NCBI RefSeq assembly: GCF_040409805.1
Contig: NZ_CP099572.1
Coordinates: 1,488,001-1,552,000, forward strand
Length of the DNA stretch: 64,000 nucleotides
Reading direction: 5' to 3'
Source of the DNA: Polynucleobacter sp. MWH-UH23A
Lineage (GTDB): Bacteria; Pseudomonadota; Gammaproteobacteria; Burkholderiales; Burkholderiaceae
How positions within the stretch are numbered: position 1 is the first letter of the stretch; every line of letters starts with the position of its first letter. Below are positions 50,480 to 60,398 of the stretch, in pieces. The position numbers were made by a program, and so were the translations under genes. Below the pieces are notes generated by a model. It was not told the DNA's origin. It made no database searches and saw only the letters and a program-made list of their open reading frames with translations.

Positions 50480-52636
50480 TTAAGCCAGAAGATCCCTAGA
50501 TCGCGCCCCAAATGCCATCTCCTTGATCTTGGAGAGTCGATCCCGCGTATTGGCTGCTTTTTCAAACTCGAGATTTTTGGCTTCAGCAATCATCTGCTTT
50601 TCTAAGCGTTTGATTTCATTGGATAATTCTTTCTCACTCATATCTTCATAGTGAGCACGCTCTTGCTCAATAGCCATTTCTTGACGCTTCTCTTTAACGT
50701 CGTAAACGCCATCAATGATGTCCTTAATACGCTTTTGAACCCCTTTTGGCTCGATTCCATGAGTTTTATTGAAAGCAATTTGTTTGCTGCGACGACGCTC
50801 CGTCTCGCCCATTGCTCTTTGCATCGAATCAGTCACTTTATCGGCATACAAGATTGCTTTACCACGGACATTTCGAGCAGCACGACCGATTGTTTGAATC
50901 AGTGAGCGCTCCGAACGCAAAAAGCCTTCTTTATCAGCGTCCAAGATCGCCACCAAAGATACCTCGGGAATATCTAAACCTTCTCTCAATAAATTAATAC
51001 CGACCAATACATCAAACACACCTAAACGCAGGTCGCGCAAAATTTCAACGCGCTCAACGGTATCAATATCAGAATGCACATAACGCACTTTCACTCCATT
51101 GTCTGAGAGAAAATCAGTCAATTGCTCTGCCATACGTTTTGTAAGAACTGTGACTAAGACACGCTCACCAACTTTGACGCGCTCATGAATTTGGCTAAGC
51201 AAATCATCAACCTGAGTGCTTGCTGGTAGCACTTCAATTTCTGGATCAACCAAACCAGTAGGTCTAGCTACTTGCTCAACCACTTGACCTTGGTGCTGAC
51301 TCTCGTATTCAGCAGGAGTTGCCGATACAAAAATCGTTTGACGCATCTTGGTTTCAAATTCGGTGAATTTGAGTGGGCGATTATCCATTGCAGATGGCAA
51401 GCGGAAACCAAACTCAACCAAGGTATGTTTCCGAGATTTGTCGCCGTTATACATGGCGTTTAACTGTCCGATGAGTACATGGCTCTCATCTAAAAACATT
51501 AGGGCGTCATTTGGTAAATAGTCGACTAAGGTAGACGGAGCCTCACCTGGCGCAGCCCCAGACAAGTGACGTGAATAGTTCTCAATCCCCTTACAAAAAC
51601 CTAACTCATTCAACATTTCTAAATCAAAACGTGTCCGTTGTTCTAGTCGCTGAGCCTCAACTAATTTCCCGTCTTTAACAAACTCATCCAAACGAATTCG
51701 CAATTCCTCTTTGATTGTTTCAATAGCCTTCAAAACAGTTTCGCGAGGAGTCACATAATGCGAACTTGGGTAAACAGTAAAACGCGGAATTTTTTGCCTA
51801 ATCTTTCCAGTAAGCGGATCAAAAAACTGCAAGCTTTCCACTTCATCATCAAATAATTCAACTCGAAGTGCTAGTTCATTATGTTCAGCCGGAAAGATAT
51901 CAATGGTGTCGCCACGCACTCGAAATACACCACGCTTAAAATCCATCTCGTTGCGCTCATACTGCATGGCGATCAATCTGGTCAAAATATCGCGCTGACT
52001 CATTTTGTCGCCAGGTCGCAAGGTCATCACCATGCTGTGATAGTCGCCAGGGTTGCCAATACCGTAGATCGCTGAAACTGTTGCCACGATCACAACATCG
52101 CGACGCTCCAAAAGACTCTTCGTTGCCGATAAGCGCATTTGCTCGATGTGCTCATTAATAGAGGAATCTTTCTCAATAAAGAGATCCCGCTGGGGTACAT
52201 AGGCCTCCGGCTGGTAATAGTCGTAGTAGCTCACAAAGTACTCGACCGCATTTTTTGGGAAAAACTCCCTAAATTCACTATAAAGCTGTGCCGCCAAGGT
52301 CTTATTTGGGGCAAAAACAATGGCCGGACGCCCTGTTCTAGCAATGACATTTGCCATTGTGAAGGTCTTTCCAGATCCAGTGACCCCCAACAATGTTTGG
52401 TAGGTCAGACCATCCTCAACCCCCTCCACCAAGGCATCGATAGCCGCAGGCTGGTCACCGGCTGGCGGGAAGGGCTGATATAGCTGATAAGGGGAGTCTG
52501 GAAAACTGACAAATTTGGCCGGATCAAGCTCATGCCCTGCATTTTCAGGGGAATCGGAGCCAGCTTTTTTCTGAGCTACTTTTGACTCATTTTTTGGGTC
52601 AGTTTTACTTAACTTAGGGGGCATCTCGGCTATCAT
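50480..52636 (-). CDS. uvrB: Excinuclease ABC subunit UvrB
   Basis: UvrB is the damage-verifying helicase-like subunit of nucleotide excision repair. The 718-residue product has Walker A GVTGSGKT at about residues 84-91, the beta-hairpin region with [12 protein letters not shown], helicase motifs including DESH and QTIGRAARN, and a C-terminal UVR domain for UvrC. An N-terminal extension of about 45 residues, rich in K, S, P and E, precedes the conserved start; the second methionine (52624) is an equally possible start. Confidence 0.96.
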   Translation of the reverse strand: MIAEMPPKLSKTDPKNESKVAQKKAGSDSPENAGHELDPAKFVSFPDSPYQLYQPFPPAGDQPAAIDALVEGVEDGLTYQTLLGVTGSGKTFTMANVIARTGRPAIVFAPNKTLAAQLYSEFREFFPKNAVEYFVSYYDYYQPEAYVPQRDLFIEKDSSINEHIEQMRLSATKSLLERRDVVIVATVSAIYGIGNPGDYHSMVMTLRPGDKMSQRDILTRLIAMQYERNEMDFKRGVFRVRGDTIDIFPAEHNELALRVELFDDEVESLQFFDPLTGKIRQKIPRFTVYPSSHYVTPRETVLKAIETIKEELRIRLDEFVKDGKLVEAQRLEQRTRFDLEMLNELGFCKGIENYSRHLSGAAPGEAPSTLVDYLPNDALMFLDESHVLIGQLNAMYNGDKSRKHTLVEFGFRLPSAMDNRPLKFTEFETKMRQTIFVSATPAEYESQHQGQVVEQVARPTGLVDPEIEVLPASTQVDDLLSQIHERVKVGERVLVTVLTKRMAEQLTDFLSDNGVKVRYVHSDIDTVERVEILRDLRLGVFDVLVGINLLREGLDIPEVSLVAILDADKEGFLRSERSLIQTIGRAARNVRGKAILYADKVTDSMQRAMGETERRRSKQIAFNKTHGIEPKGVQKRIKDIIDGVYDVKEKRQEMAIEQERAHYEDMSEKELSNEIKRLEKQMIAEAKNLEFEKAANTRDRLSKIKEMAFGARSRDLLA

Positions 52637-52795
52637 TTCACCTGTGAGTATTCTTTACAGCGAATTTTGTACAAACAATGATTTTGCCGTTCTTATTAAG
52701 AAATAGTTAGCTCTGAACACAAAAACAGACAATTTAGCCTAATTTAACGTCAATTAATAACAAAACCATCCTTAAACCACCATTTTCGAAACCAA

Positions 52796-53995
52796 ATGAC
52801 CCTGTTTGCCTCAGTTCAATTAGCCCCAAAAGACCCTATTTTTGGCCTCACAGAAGCTTATGTCGCCGATCAACGCGCTGACAAAGTAAACCTTGGTGTT
52901 GGCGTTTACTACACCGACGAAGGCAAAGTTCCTCTTTTGAAGGCGGTTATTAAGGCTGAAGAAGCAATTGTGGCAAAACACTCACCACGTAGCTATATTC
53001 CAATCGAAGGTCCAAACCCGTACAACACTGCGGTGCAAAACCTATTATTTGGCTCGGATTCGGCATTAATTAAAGATGGCCGAGTAGTTACAGCAGAGTG
53101 CTTAGGCGGAACCGGTGCATTGCGTGTAGGTGCTGACTTTTTTAAGCGCTTGAATTTGAATGCTCCTTGCGCGATCAGCAACCCTACCTGGGAAAACCAT
53201 CGCGGTATTTTTGAATCTGCTGGTTTTGAAGTGCTCGAGTACACTTATTTTGATGGCAAAACTCGTGGTGTTGATTTTGACGGCATGGTGAAGTCTCTTG
53301 AGTCTTTCCCAAAAAATACAACTGTCTTATTGCACGCTTGCTGCCATAACCCAACAGGCGCAGATATTACTGAGGCGCAATGGCGTCAAGTAATCGACAT
53401 CTGCAAAAACAAAGGTTTGATTCCATTCTTAGATATGGCTTATCAAGGCTTTGCAGACGGCATTGATAAAGACGGTGTCGCCGTGCGCCTCTTTGCTGAG
53501 TCTGGCATGTCTTTCTTCGTATCGAGCTCTTTCTCCAAATCATTCTCACTATATGGTGAGCGCGTTGGGGCTTTATCCATCGTGACACAAAGTAAAGATG
53601 AGTCCACTCGCGTTCTCTCTCAATTAAAGCGTGTCATTCGTACAAACTACTCAAACCCACCTACCCATGGGGCCGCAATTGCTGCGGCGGTTTTGAATTC
53701 ACCTGAACTTCGTCAACTTTGGGAAGATGAGTTAGCAGAAATGCGTGATCGTATTAAGGCAATGCGTCAGGGCTTAGTTCAAAAATTAGCTGCTGCTGGT
53801 GTTAAACAGGACTTCGCTTTTATTGAAAAACAACGCGGCATGTTCTCTTATTCTGGCTTAACCGCTGAACAAGTAGATCGATTGCAAAAAGAAGATGGCA
53901 TTTATGCCCTTTCAACTGGACGTATTTGTGTTGCTGCCCTCAATACCAAAAATATTGATAAGGTAGCTAAAGCAATTGCCCGCGTGCTGGCGTAA
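52796..53995 (+). CDS. tyrB: Aromatic amino acid/aspartate aminotransferase
   Basis: This class I PLP aminotransferase has 399 residues, close to E. coli AspC and TyrB. The N-terminal ADQRADKVNLGVGVYYTDEG, the CCHNPTGAD segment, the PLP lysine in SSSFSKSFSLYGERVG and the substrate arginine in LSTGRICVAAL are all present. AspC and TyrB cannot be separated by eye; betaproteobacteria commonly use this type for aspartate, tyrosine and phenylalanine. phaZ follows after 38 bases. Confidence 0.9.
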   Translation: MTLFASVQLAPKDPIFGLTEAYVADQRADKVNLGVGVYYTDEGKVPLLKAVIKAEEAIVAKHSPRSYIPIEGPNPYNTAVQNLLFGSDSALIKDGRVVTAECLGGTGALRVGADFFKRLNLNAPCAISNPTWENHRGIFESAGFEVLEYTYFDGKTRGVDFDGMVKSLESFPKNTTVLLHACCHNPTGADITEAQWRQVIDICKNKGLIPFLDMAYQGFADGIDKDGVAVRLFAESGMSFFVSSSFSKSFSLYGERVGALSIVTQSKDESTRVLSQLKRVIRTNYSNPPTHGAAIAAAVLNSPELRQLWEDELAEMRDRIKAMRQGLVQKLAAAGVKQDFAFIEKQRGMFSYSGLTAEQVDRLQKEDGIYALSTGRICVAALNTKNIDKVAKAIARVLA

Positions 53996-54033
53996 TAGGC
54001 CTAATGCGGTAATCAAGATTTAGAGGAGGTAGC

Positions 54034-55302
54034 ATGCTTTATCAGTTACACGAGTTCCAAAAAGCCTTACTTCAACCAATGAGTTCATGGGCACGCGCTG
54101 CTTCTGAGGCATTGATTAATGCGGCCAACCCTGCATCAAAAGTTCCAGGCTCTGAGCGTCTGGCTGCCAGCTATGAGCTCCTCTATCGTTTAGGCAAGAA
54201 CTACAAAAAACCAGAATTCGGCATTCGCTCCGTTATTGCCCATGGACATGAAGTCGCTATTCATGAAATTACTAAAGTTACAAAGCCATTTTGTAACTTG
54301 ATTCGCTTTAAGCGTTTCTCAGATGACGTTGAAACAATCAAAAAACTAAAAGAAGATCCTTCTGTTTTGATCGTGGCACCACTCTCAGGTCACCATGCAA
54401 CTTTGCTGCGTGATACCGTCCGCACACTTTTGCAAGATCACAAGGTATACATCACCGACTGGGTTGATGCTCGCAATGTTCCTGTGAGCGAGGGTGAATT
54501 TGGACTAGATGACTATGTTCACTACGTTCAAGAATTTATCCGTTTTATCGGCGCAGAAAATTTACATGTGATTTCTGTTTGCCAACCTACCGTACCTACT
54601 TTAGGCGCTATTTCATTAATGGCTTCTGCTGGTGAAAAAACTCCTGCCTCAATGATCATGATGGGCGGTCCGATTGATGCGCGTAAGTCGCCTACTGCTG
54701 TGAACAACTTGGCCGAACAAAAATCGCATGATTGGTTTGAGAGCCACGTCATTTACAAGGTTCCGCCAACCTATCCAGGCGCTGGTCGTCGGGTATACCC
54801 AGGCTTCTTGCAACACACTGGCTTTATCGCCATGAATCCTCAAAACCATTTGCAATCACATTGGGATTACTTCACCAATCTTGTGCGTGGCGACGAAGAG
54901 GATGCCGAGGCTCATATTCGTTTCTATGATGAATACAACGCTGTTTTAGATTTAGATGCAAAGTTCTACCTCGATACGATTAAAACCGTGTTCCAGGACT
55001 ATGCATTGCCAAATGGGACTTGGGAAGTTGCAGGCAAGCTTGTAAAACCAGAAGATATTAAAAAGACTGCCTTACTCACAGTAGAGGGCGAGCTTGATGA
55101 TATCTCTGGAAGTGGTCAAACGCGATCAGCTCATGGTTTATGTGCCGGCATTCCTAAAGAAGCTAAAGCGCATTACGAAGTGGCTGGCGCTGGTCACTAC
55201 GGCATCTTCGCAGGTCGTCGCTGGCGTGAAAAGGTATATCCAAAAATTAAATCCTTTATTCGAGAGCATCAGCCTCAAAAACGCAAATCCGGCGCTAATT
55301 AA
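54034..55302 (+). CDS. phaZ: Intracellular polyhydroxyalkanoate depolymerase PhaZ
   Basis: This enzyme mobilises stored polyhydroxybutyrate in the cytoplasm. The 422-residue protein has the cysteine-type nucleophile motif SVCQPT with C183, and D355 and H388 complete the triad; as I recall these are the same residue numbers as in Cupriavidus necator PhaZa1. No signal peptide is present, consistent with the intracellular class. A strong AGGAGG precedes the ATG. PHA synthase is not in the window. Confidence 0.94.
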   Translation: MLYQLHEFQKALLQPMSSWARAASEALINAANPASKVPGSERLAASYELLYRLGKNYKKPEFGIRSVIAHGHEVAIHEITKVTKPFCNLIRFKRFSDDVETIKKLKEDPSVLIVAPLSGHHATLLRDTVRTLLQDHKVYITDWVDARNVPVSEGEFGLDDYVHYVQEFIRFIGAENLHVISVCQPTVPTLGAISLMASAGEKTPASMIMMGGPIDARKSPTAVNNLAEQKSHDWFESHVIYKVPPTYPGAGRRVYPGFLQHTGFIAMNPQNHLQSHWDYFTNLVRGDEEDAEAHIRFYDEYNAVLDLDAKFYLDTIKTVFQDYALPNGTWEVAGKLVKPEDIKKTALLTVEGELDDISGSGQTRSAHGLCAGIPKEAKAHYEVAGAGHYGIFAGRRWREKVYPKIKSFIREHQPQKRKSGAN

Positions 55303-55305
55303 TAC

Positions 55306-55333
55306 AAATGAGAGACCCTAGCGTCTCTCATTT
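55306..55333 (+). terminator. Rho-independent terminator after phaZ
   Basis: AAATGAGAGAC and GTCTCTCATTT form an 11-bp stem with a 6-base loop. The T tail is short, being the end of the stem itself. Confidence 0.75.
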
Positions 55334-55353
55334 AAATTGGGAACTCGCAATAC

Positions 55354-56046
55354 ATGAAGACCAACAAGGTGAAAGAGCTTGCTGATCGCCTAGAGGATCT
55401 TCTTCCTCAAACCCAATGCACTAAATGCGGTTACCCCGATTGCAGAGGATATGCCGAGGCACTAGCTAAAGGTGAAGCCCTTCCCAATCAGTGTCCACCA
55501 GGCGGGGTTGAGGGCATTAAAAGGCTCAGTCAGGTTTTGACGTCAATTTATCCACAAGATGCATTTGATTTGCATCCAAACATCAATCCAGAATGTGGCA
55601 TTGAGCGCCCAAGAGCAGTCGCGTTCATTGACCCACAAAAATGTATCGGCTGTACCTTATGCATTCAAGCATGTCCTGTTGATGCAATCGTAGGTGCCTC
55701 GAAGCAAATGCATGTGGTGCTATCAGATTGGTGCACTGGTTGCGATCTGTGTATTCCGCCGTGCCCCGTTGATTGCATCTCCATGATCAATGTGACAGAG
55801 GAAAAAACTGGTTGGGATGCATGGAGTGCTGATTTAGCGCAGCTTGCACGCCAGCGCTACCATGATCGTGAGCAGCGATTGGATCGGGAGCAAAAAGATA
55901 ATGATGAGCGTTTAGCTAAGAAAGCAGCGGTTAAGTTAGCCGCTGTAAATGCAGAGCAACCCTCCTCAGCCGAAGAAGAAAAAGAGAAAGAGCGTAAGCG
56001 CGCAATTATTGCCGCAGCAATTGCGAGGGCTCAGCAAAAGTCATGA
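55354..56046 (+). CDS. rnfB: RnfB-like ferredoxin with 4Fe-4S domain
   Basis: The 230-residue protein has an N-terminal 4Fe-4S motif with ligands C21, C24, C29 and C46 and two bacterial-ferredoxin motifs, CIGCTLCIQACPVD and CTGCDLCIPPCPVD. A charged helical tail ends it. RnfB/RsxB usually belongs to a membrane complex and starts with a membrane helix; here that helix is absent and no other rnf genes are nearby, so it may act as a soluble electron carrier. It overlaps nth by four bases, a link also seen in E. coli where nth ends the rsx operon. Confidence 0.88.
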   Translation: MKTNKVKELADRLEDLLPQTQCTKCGYPDCRGYAEALAKGEALPNQCPPGGVEGIKRLSQVLTSIYPQDAFDLHPNINPECGIERPRAVAFIDPQKCIGCTLCIQACPVDAIVGASKQMHVVLSDWCTGCDLCIPPCPVDCISMINVTEEKTGWDAWSADLAQLARQRYHDREQRLDREQKDNDERLAKKAAVKLAAVNAEQPSSAEEEKEKERKRAIIAAAIARAQQKS

Positions 56047-56702
56047 TGAACCCAGAAAAGCGGCGTGCTTTTTTTGAGCAACTCAAAGCAAACAATCCAA
56101 AACCCACTACCGAGCTGGAATATAACTCGCCTTTTGAGCTACTCATTGCCGTATTATTATCCGCTCAGGCTACTGATGTGTCTGTAAACAAGGGAACTCG
56201 CAAACTTTTTAAAGTCGCCAATACCCCTCAAGCAATTCTTGATCTTGGCGAAGAAGGTGTACGTCCTTATATTCAACATATTGGACTTTTTAATGCCAAA
56301 GGTAGACATATTCAGGAGACTTGTCGCTTATTAATTGAAAAGCATGGTGGAGAAGTGCCACAAAATAGGGAAGATCTTGAGGCTTTGCCTGGTGTTGGTA
56401 GAAAAACGGCCAACGTCATTCTCAATACTGCTTTTGGTCAACCTACCATCGCAGTAGATACTCATATCTTTAGGGTATCCAATCGCACCGGGTTAGCGCC
56501 TGGAAAAGATGTTCTGGAAGTGGAGAAACAATTGCTCAAGCGAGTCCCAAAAGAGTATCTTCTAGATGCGCATCATTGGCTTATCTTGCATGGTAGATAT
56601 ACTTGCAAAGCTCGCAACCCCGAGTGCGCCCAATGCATTGTTGAGCCACTCTGCGAATTCAAACAGAAAACGGCAAAAGGAAAAGTTCGTGGCTCTATTT
56701 AA
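56043..56702 (+). CDS. nth: Endonuclease III
   Basis: Nth is a bifunctional DNA glycosylase/AP lyase that removes oxidised pyrimidines. The 219-residue protein has the helix-hairpin-helix LPGVGRKTAN with lysine K121, catalytic aspartate D139 in AVDTHIFRV, and [4Fe-4S] ligands C188, C195, C198 and C204. Counting from the second ATG at 56046 gives exactly the E. coli residue numbers, so that start is equally likely. It is cotranslated with the RnfB-like gene. Confidence 0.96.
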   Translation: MMNPEKRRAFFEQLKANNPKPTTELEYNSPFELLIAVLLSAQATDVSVNKGTRKLFKVANTPQAILDLGEEGVRPYIQHIGLFNAKGRHIQETCRLLIEKHGGEVPQNREDLEALPGVGRKTANVILNTAFGQPTIAVDTHIFRVSNRTGLAPGKDVLEVEKQLLKRVPKEYLLDAHHWLILHGRYTCKARNPECAQCIVEPLCEFKQKTAKGKVRGSI

Positions 56703-57120
56703 TCCCACTCGTGAAGAAGTTCGTCGCTTTTTCTGTGATACCTGGAAGAAAAAAAGTGAAGGGCAGATTTTGGATGCGATGGAGACACTTGCCAGCGATT
56801 GGATTGCGCAGCATCCGGAATATCACACCCTATTAGCTGACCCAGAGGGAGCTTTATCTCAAGACTACACGCCAGAGCGCGGGGAAACCAATCCCTTCTT
56901 GCATCTATCCATGCATCTATCGATTAGTGAACAAATTTCTATCAACCAACCACCAGGCATCAAAGAGATTGCTGAAAAACTGAGTAAGAAACTGGGTTCG
57001 GAACATGAAGCCCAACATCTCATGATGGAATGCTTAGGACAAGTGATGTGGGAATCGCAGAGGGAGGGCAAACCCCTCAATCCCGAGAATTATCTCGAGG
57101 CCCTCAGGAAACTTTGTTAA
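56689..57120 (+). CDS. DUF1841 family protein
   Basis: The 143-residue protein begins at GTG 56689, with AAGGA seven bases upstream, inside the last 14 bases of nth. The start VALFNPTREEVRRFF and the tail EAQHLMMECLGQVMWESQREG are characteristic of DUF1841 as I remember it, a soluble family common in beta- and gammaproteobacteria with no known function. A longer ORF beginning at 56566 is an overlap artefact. Confidence 0.85.
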   Translation: MALFNPTREEVRRFFCDTWKKKSEGQILDAMETLASDWIAQHPEYHTLLADPEGALSQDYTPERGETNPFLHLSMHLSISEQISINQPPGIKEIAEKLSKKLGSEHEAQHLMMECLGQVMWESQREGKPLNPENYLEALRKLC

Positions 57121-57134
57121 CGCTATACAAAGAA

Positions 57135-57545
57135 TTAAACGGGTTCAAATAAATGGGTCTTTTGACCATCTTGTGTTTCTTGAAACACTACCCTTACCTT
57201 TTGCCCAACTCGAATTGAATCAAAATCGCAATTGGTCAGGTGAGTCAACATAGAAATTCCCTCTTGTAATTTGACATAAGCCATTGCAAAAGGCACCTCA
57301 ACACCGCGCCTCATAACGGTATAAGAATAGATTTCTCCTACCCCTGCTGACTTGATCCAGGTGGTGTCATCACTACCGCAGTGGGGGCAAATGGTGCGCG
57401 GATAGTAATGAGACTCCTTGCAAGAATTGCAATGCTTTAATAGAAGTTCATCTTTCTGCGCTGCCTCGAGGAATGCTTTGTTCTCAGGATTGGCAACAGG
57501 ACTTGGCAAACGATGTTCTGCTTGCTTTTGATTTGCTTGGCTCAT
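57135..57545 (-). CDS. DUF35 zinc-ribbon/OB-fold protein, partner of the thiolase-like protein
   Basis: The 136-residue protein has an N-terminal rubredoxin-like zinc ribbon (CNSCKESHYYPRTICPHC) and a C-terminal OB fold with SYTVMRRGVEVPFAMAYVKL. Such DUF35 proteins form complexes with thiolase-like proteins in steroid side-chain aldolases (ChsH2-Ltp2) and in phloroglucinol acyltransferase. Here it overlaps the thiolase-like gene by four bases, so the two are cotranslated and very likely form a complex. Confidence 0.9.
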   Translation of the reverse strand: MSQANQKQAEHRLPSPVANPENKAFLEAAQKDELLLKHCNSCKESHYYPRTICPHCGSDDTTWIKSAGVGEIYSYTVMRRGVEVPFAMAYVKLQEGISMLTHLTNCDFDSIRVGQKVRVVFQETQDGQKTHLFEPV

Positions 57546-58723
57546 TGCAATCTCCCCATAATTAACACTGAAGCACCGTGACGAGTACCTAATGCACCGC
57601 CAATGCCAGATGCAAGCGCAAACTCTAGATTGGGAACTTGTACAGCTGGGTGTGCTTCTCCGCGTAACTGTCTAACTGCCTCAATGACCTTAGTCATTCC
57701 GCCTCGATTGGCTGGATGGTTATTGCATAAACCACCGCCGTCGGTATTGAATGCTAATTTTCCTTTACCAGAAATGAGTTGACCACCTTCTACAAACTTA
57801 CCGCCTTCTCCTTTTTTGCAGAACCCAAGATCTTCTAGCTGAATCAATACGGTAATAGTGAAGCTGTCATAAATAGAGGCATAACGAATTTGCTCTGGCG
57901 TCAGTTTGGCCTCTTTAAATGCGAGAGGTGCAGCCCATGCCAACCCTGAATAAGTCAGATCTACCTTGCCACCCATCTGACCCTTCGTTGTTTCTCCAGC
58001 ACCCATCATGGTGACAACTGGCTTCTTCAAGCTCTTAGCGATATCTGGATGCACCACTACCAGTGCGCCGCCACTATCAGTCACAACACAACAATCTGCG
58101 CGATGCAATGGATCTGCAATCATCGGCGAATTCAAAACATCATCCACTGTTAATACATCTTTCAAAGCGGCATTGGGATTGTGTTGCGCATGATGGGAGG
58201 CCGCCACTTTAATCCAAGCCAATTGCTCACTGGTAGTGCCAAACTCATACATGTGACGCATCGCGCACATTGCATAGGTATTCAATGGCGCTGGAGAATA
58301 AGGTTTCTCGAAGGCAAAGTCGGGTGCACTCGCCCATTGGCTACGCACTTGTGTGCCACTGGATCCTTCTGATTTTGGTCGGCCCGCCAAAGTAATTAGG
58401 GCAACCTTACATTGACCGGCAGCAATAGCGCGGGCAGCATGATTTACGTGCGTTAAGTAGGAAGATCCGCCAGTATCCGTCGAATCAAGATAGCGTAATT
58501 TCTTTAATCCTAGATAGTCAACCATCGATACTGGACCCATTCCAGGCGCGTCACCAGCACAGAAATACCCATCTACATCATCTAAAGTGAGACCTGCATC
58601 TTGCAAGGCACCTTGAGCAACTTCAGCATGCAATTGTGCAACCGTATGATCTGGCGCAACTCTCAGAGGGTGCTCGTAAATGCCCGCTATACAAGCATCG
58701 TATTTGTTAGCAGCAAATGACAT
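57542..58723 (-). CDS. Thiolase-like protein lacking the nucleophilic cysteine
   Basis: The 393-residue protein (ATG at 58723) has the SCP-x/thiolase fold, with a C-terminal GGGLCNNHPANRGG in place of the usual GHPxG motif. The segment where thiolases carry the acyl-accepting cysteine reads LDSTDTGGSSYLTHV, and no cysteine occurs between residues 56 and 104. That suggests it is not a Claisen thiolase but a retro-aldolase or acyl-transfer partner of the DUF35 protein. The gene lies in an operon with a CoA-transferase and a binding protein, 34 bases after the binding-protein gene. Confidence 0.85.
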   Translation of the reverse strand: MSFAANKYDACIAGIYEHPLRVAPDHTVAQLHAEVAQGALQDAGLTLDDVDGYFCAGDAPGMGPVSMVDYLGLKKLRYLDSTDTGGSSYLTHVNHAARAIAAGQCKVALITLAGRPKSEGSSGTQVRSQWASAPDFAFEKPYSPAPLNTYAMCAMRHMYEFGTTSEQLAWIKVAASHHAQHNPNAALKDVLTVDDVLNSPMIADPLHRADCCVVTDSGGALVVVHPDIAKSLKKPVVTMMGAGETTKGQMGGKVDLTYSGLAWAAPLAFKEAKLTPEQIRYASIYDSFTITVLIQLEDLGFCKKGEGGKFVEGGQLISGKGKLAFNTDGGGLCNNHPANRGGMTKVIEAVRQLRGEAHPAVQVPNLEFALASGIGGALGTRHGASVLIMGRLQ

Positions 58724-58757
58724 GGATGTTGATTGCCTTTCTATATCTCTTATCTTA

Positions 58758-59732
58758 TTAATCAATCGTAATTTGGGACTGCGCAATTAACTTACGCCAT
58801 TTCTCAATTTCACTTTTAATAAAGGTAGCAAATTGTTCAGGAGTTCCAGGCATTGGATCAGCACCCTGCGCAATTAATTTATCCTTAAATTTAGGATCCA
58901 CTAGAATGCCCTGCAACTCCTTATTAATTCGATTACGAATTTCTACTGGTAAATTTGCTGGCGCCACTAAACCATACCAAGTCGCCATGTCATAACCTGG
59001 AAGCCCAGATTCAGCGATAGTTGGAATATTAGGTGCAGCACTAGATCGCTTTGCAGTAGTAACGCCAAGAGCTCGTAGACTGCCAGACTTTACATGCGGT
59101 AAACCACTGGGTAAGTTTGGAAAACTCATATCTACTTGCCCTGAGATCACATCTGGCATAGCACTACCAGTACCCTTATATGGCACGTGAATCATATCGA
59201 TCTTAGCCATCTTTTCAAATAATACTGCTGATAAATGAACGGATGTACCGCTACCACTAGAAGCAAAAGTAAGCTTGCCGGGATTTGCTTTTGCAGCTGC
59301 AATCAATTCATTTACAGATTTATAAGGCGAGTTTGTAGGAAGGATGAGGATGTTGGGTGCTGAAAACACGCTGCCAATCGCCGTGAAATCTTTCACAGGA
59401 TCATATGGAAGATTTTTGTAGAGCGAAGCATTTACAGCATGGCCAATTGAAGGGAAATACAAAATATAACCATCTGCTGGTGATCGCGCTACGTACTCAG
59501 CAGCGATGTTTCCGTTTGCACCAGCCTTGTTTTCAACTACAACAGGTTGACCCAATCTAAGTGAAAGTCCTTCAGCCAAAGCGCGCCCAACTGTATCAGC
59601 GGAGCCTCCCGGAGAAAATCCGACAATTAAATGAATGGGCTTACTTGGGTAATCCGTTTTGCTTTGAGCGCAAACAATTCCAGAAAACAACCAAGCAGTA
59701 AGAATGAATATTGATCTAAGGCACGCGTTCAT
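58758..59732 (-). CDS. Bug/TctC-type periplasmic substrate-binding protein
   Basis: The 324-residue protein has a signal peptide cleaved near VCA-QS and the hallmark mature start YPSKPIHLIVGFSPGGSADTVGR, followed by VVVENKAGANGNIAAEYVA. It is translated directly after the CoA-transferase beta gene (stop and start adjacent) and before the thiolase-like gene. Its ligand is likely the carboxylate degraded by this operon. No TctAB permease genes are in the window. Confidence 0.92.
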   Translation of the reverse strand: MNACLRSIFILTAWLFSGIVCAQSKTDYPSKPIHLIVGFSPGGSADTVGRALAEGLSLRLGQPVVVENKAGANGNIAAEYVARSPADGYILYFPSIGHAVNASLYKNLPYDPVKDFTAIGSVFSAPNILILPTNSPYKSVNELIAAAKANPGKLTFASSGSGTSVHLSAVLFEKMAKIDMIHVPYKGTGSAMPDVISGQVDMSFPNLPSGLPHVKSGSLRALGVTTAKRSSAAPNIPTIAESGLPGYDMATWYGLVAPANLPVEIRNRINKELQGILVDPKFKDKLIAQGADPMPGTPEQFATFIKSEIEKWRKLIAQSQITID

Positions 59733-60398
59733 TTATTGTGCCGAACCCTGAATCATTGGTACGCCACTTAAAGATTGCAGCTCTTCAAAACTAAGACCGT
59801 CTACCCAATCTAATGCAACAAGCCCTTCAGGGGTAACAGCGATTGTTGCCAAATCGGTATAAACGCAGTCAACAGCAGCTAAAGCAGTTAAGGGATAAGT
59901 GCACTCTAGAACGAGTTTGGACTCACCAGATTTAGTGAGATGCTCCATCATGACAAATAACTTCTTTGCGCCCAAAGCCAAATCCATCGCGCCACCCACT
60001 GCAGGGATGGCTTTAGGATCGCCCGTGCGCCAATTCGCAATATCGCCTTTGACGGAAACCTGAAAGGCGCCCAATACACAGATATCAATATGGCCCCCAC
60101 GAATCATCACAAAAGAATCTGTATGGTGACAAAGAGATGCACCCGGCAGCATCGTGACTGGCTGCTTGCCAGCATTCACCAACTCTTCATCAATCTCATG
60201 ATCCTTAGCAAGTGGGCCCATTCCAAGCAACCCATTCTCCGAGTGCAAGAGGATTTCTTTATCTGAAGGTAGGTAATTAGAAATGGTCATGGGTTGACCA
60301 ATGCCCAAATTGACATGTGCCCCGTCAGGAATATCTTGAACAATCCTCTTGGCAATATCCGCTGTTGTACGTTTTTTGACTTTGGAGAGATCAATCAT
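59733..60398 (-). CDS. 3-oxoacid/3-oxoadipate CoA-transferase subunit B
   Basis: The 221-residue protein has the catalytic glutamate E54 in SENGLLGMG and the family start KRTTADIAKRIVQDI. With subunit A it exchanges CoA between a donor such as succinyl-CoA and an acceptor carboxylate such as acetoacetate or 3-oxoadipate. It overlaps the subunit A gene by four bases. ScoB and PcaJ cannot be told apart by eye. Confidence 0.9.
   Translation of the reverse strand: MIDLSKVKKRTTADIAKRIVQDIPDGAHVNLGIGQPMTISNYLPSDKEILLHSENGLLGMGPLAKDHEIDEELVNAGKQPVTMLPGASLCHHTDSFVMIRGGHIDICVLGAFQVSVKGDIANWRTGDPKAIPAVGGAMDLALGAKKLFVMMEHLTKSGESKLVLECTYPLTALAAVDCVYTDLATIAVTPEGLVALDWVDGLSFEELQSLSGVPMIQGSAQ

Noticed and set aside
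56566..56688. Long form of the DUF1841 protein
   Set aside because: The extra codons overlap nth in another frame; the GTG at 56689 has a good ribosome site and the conserved N-terminus.
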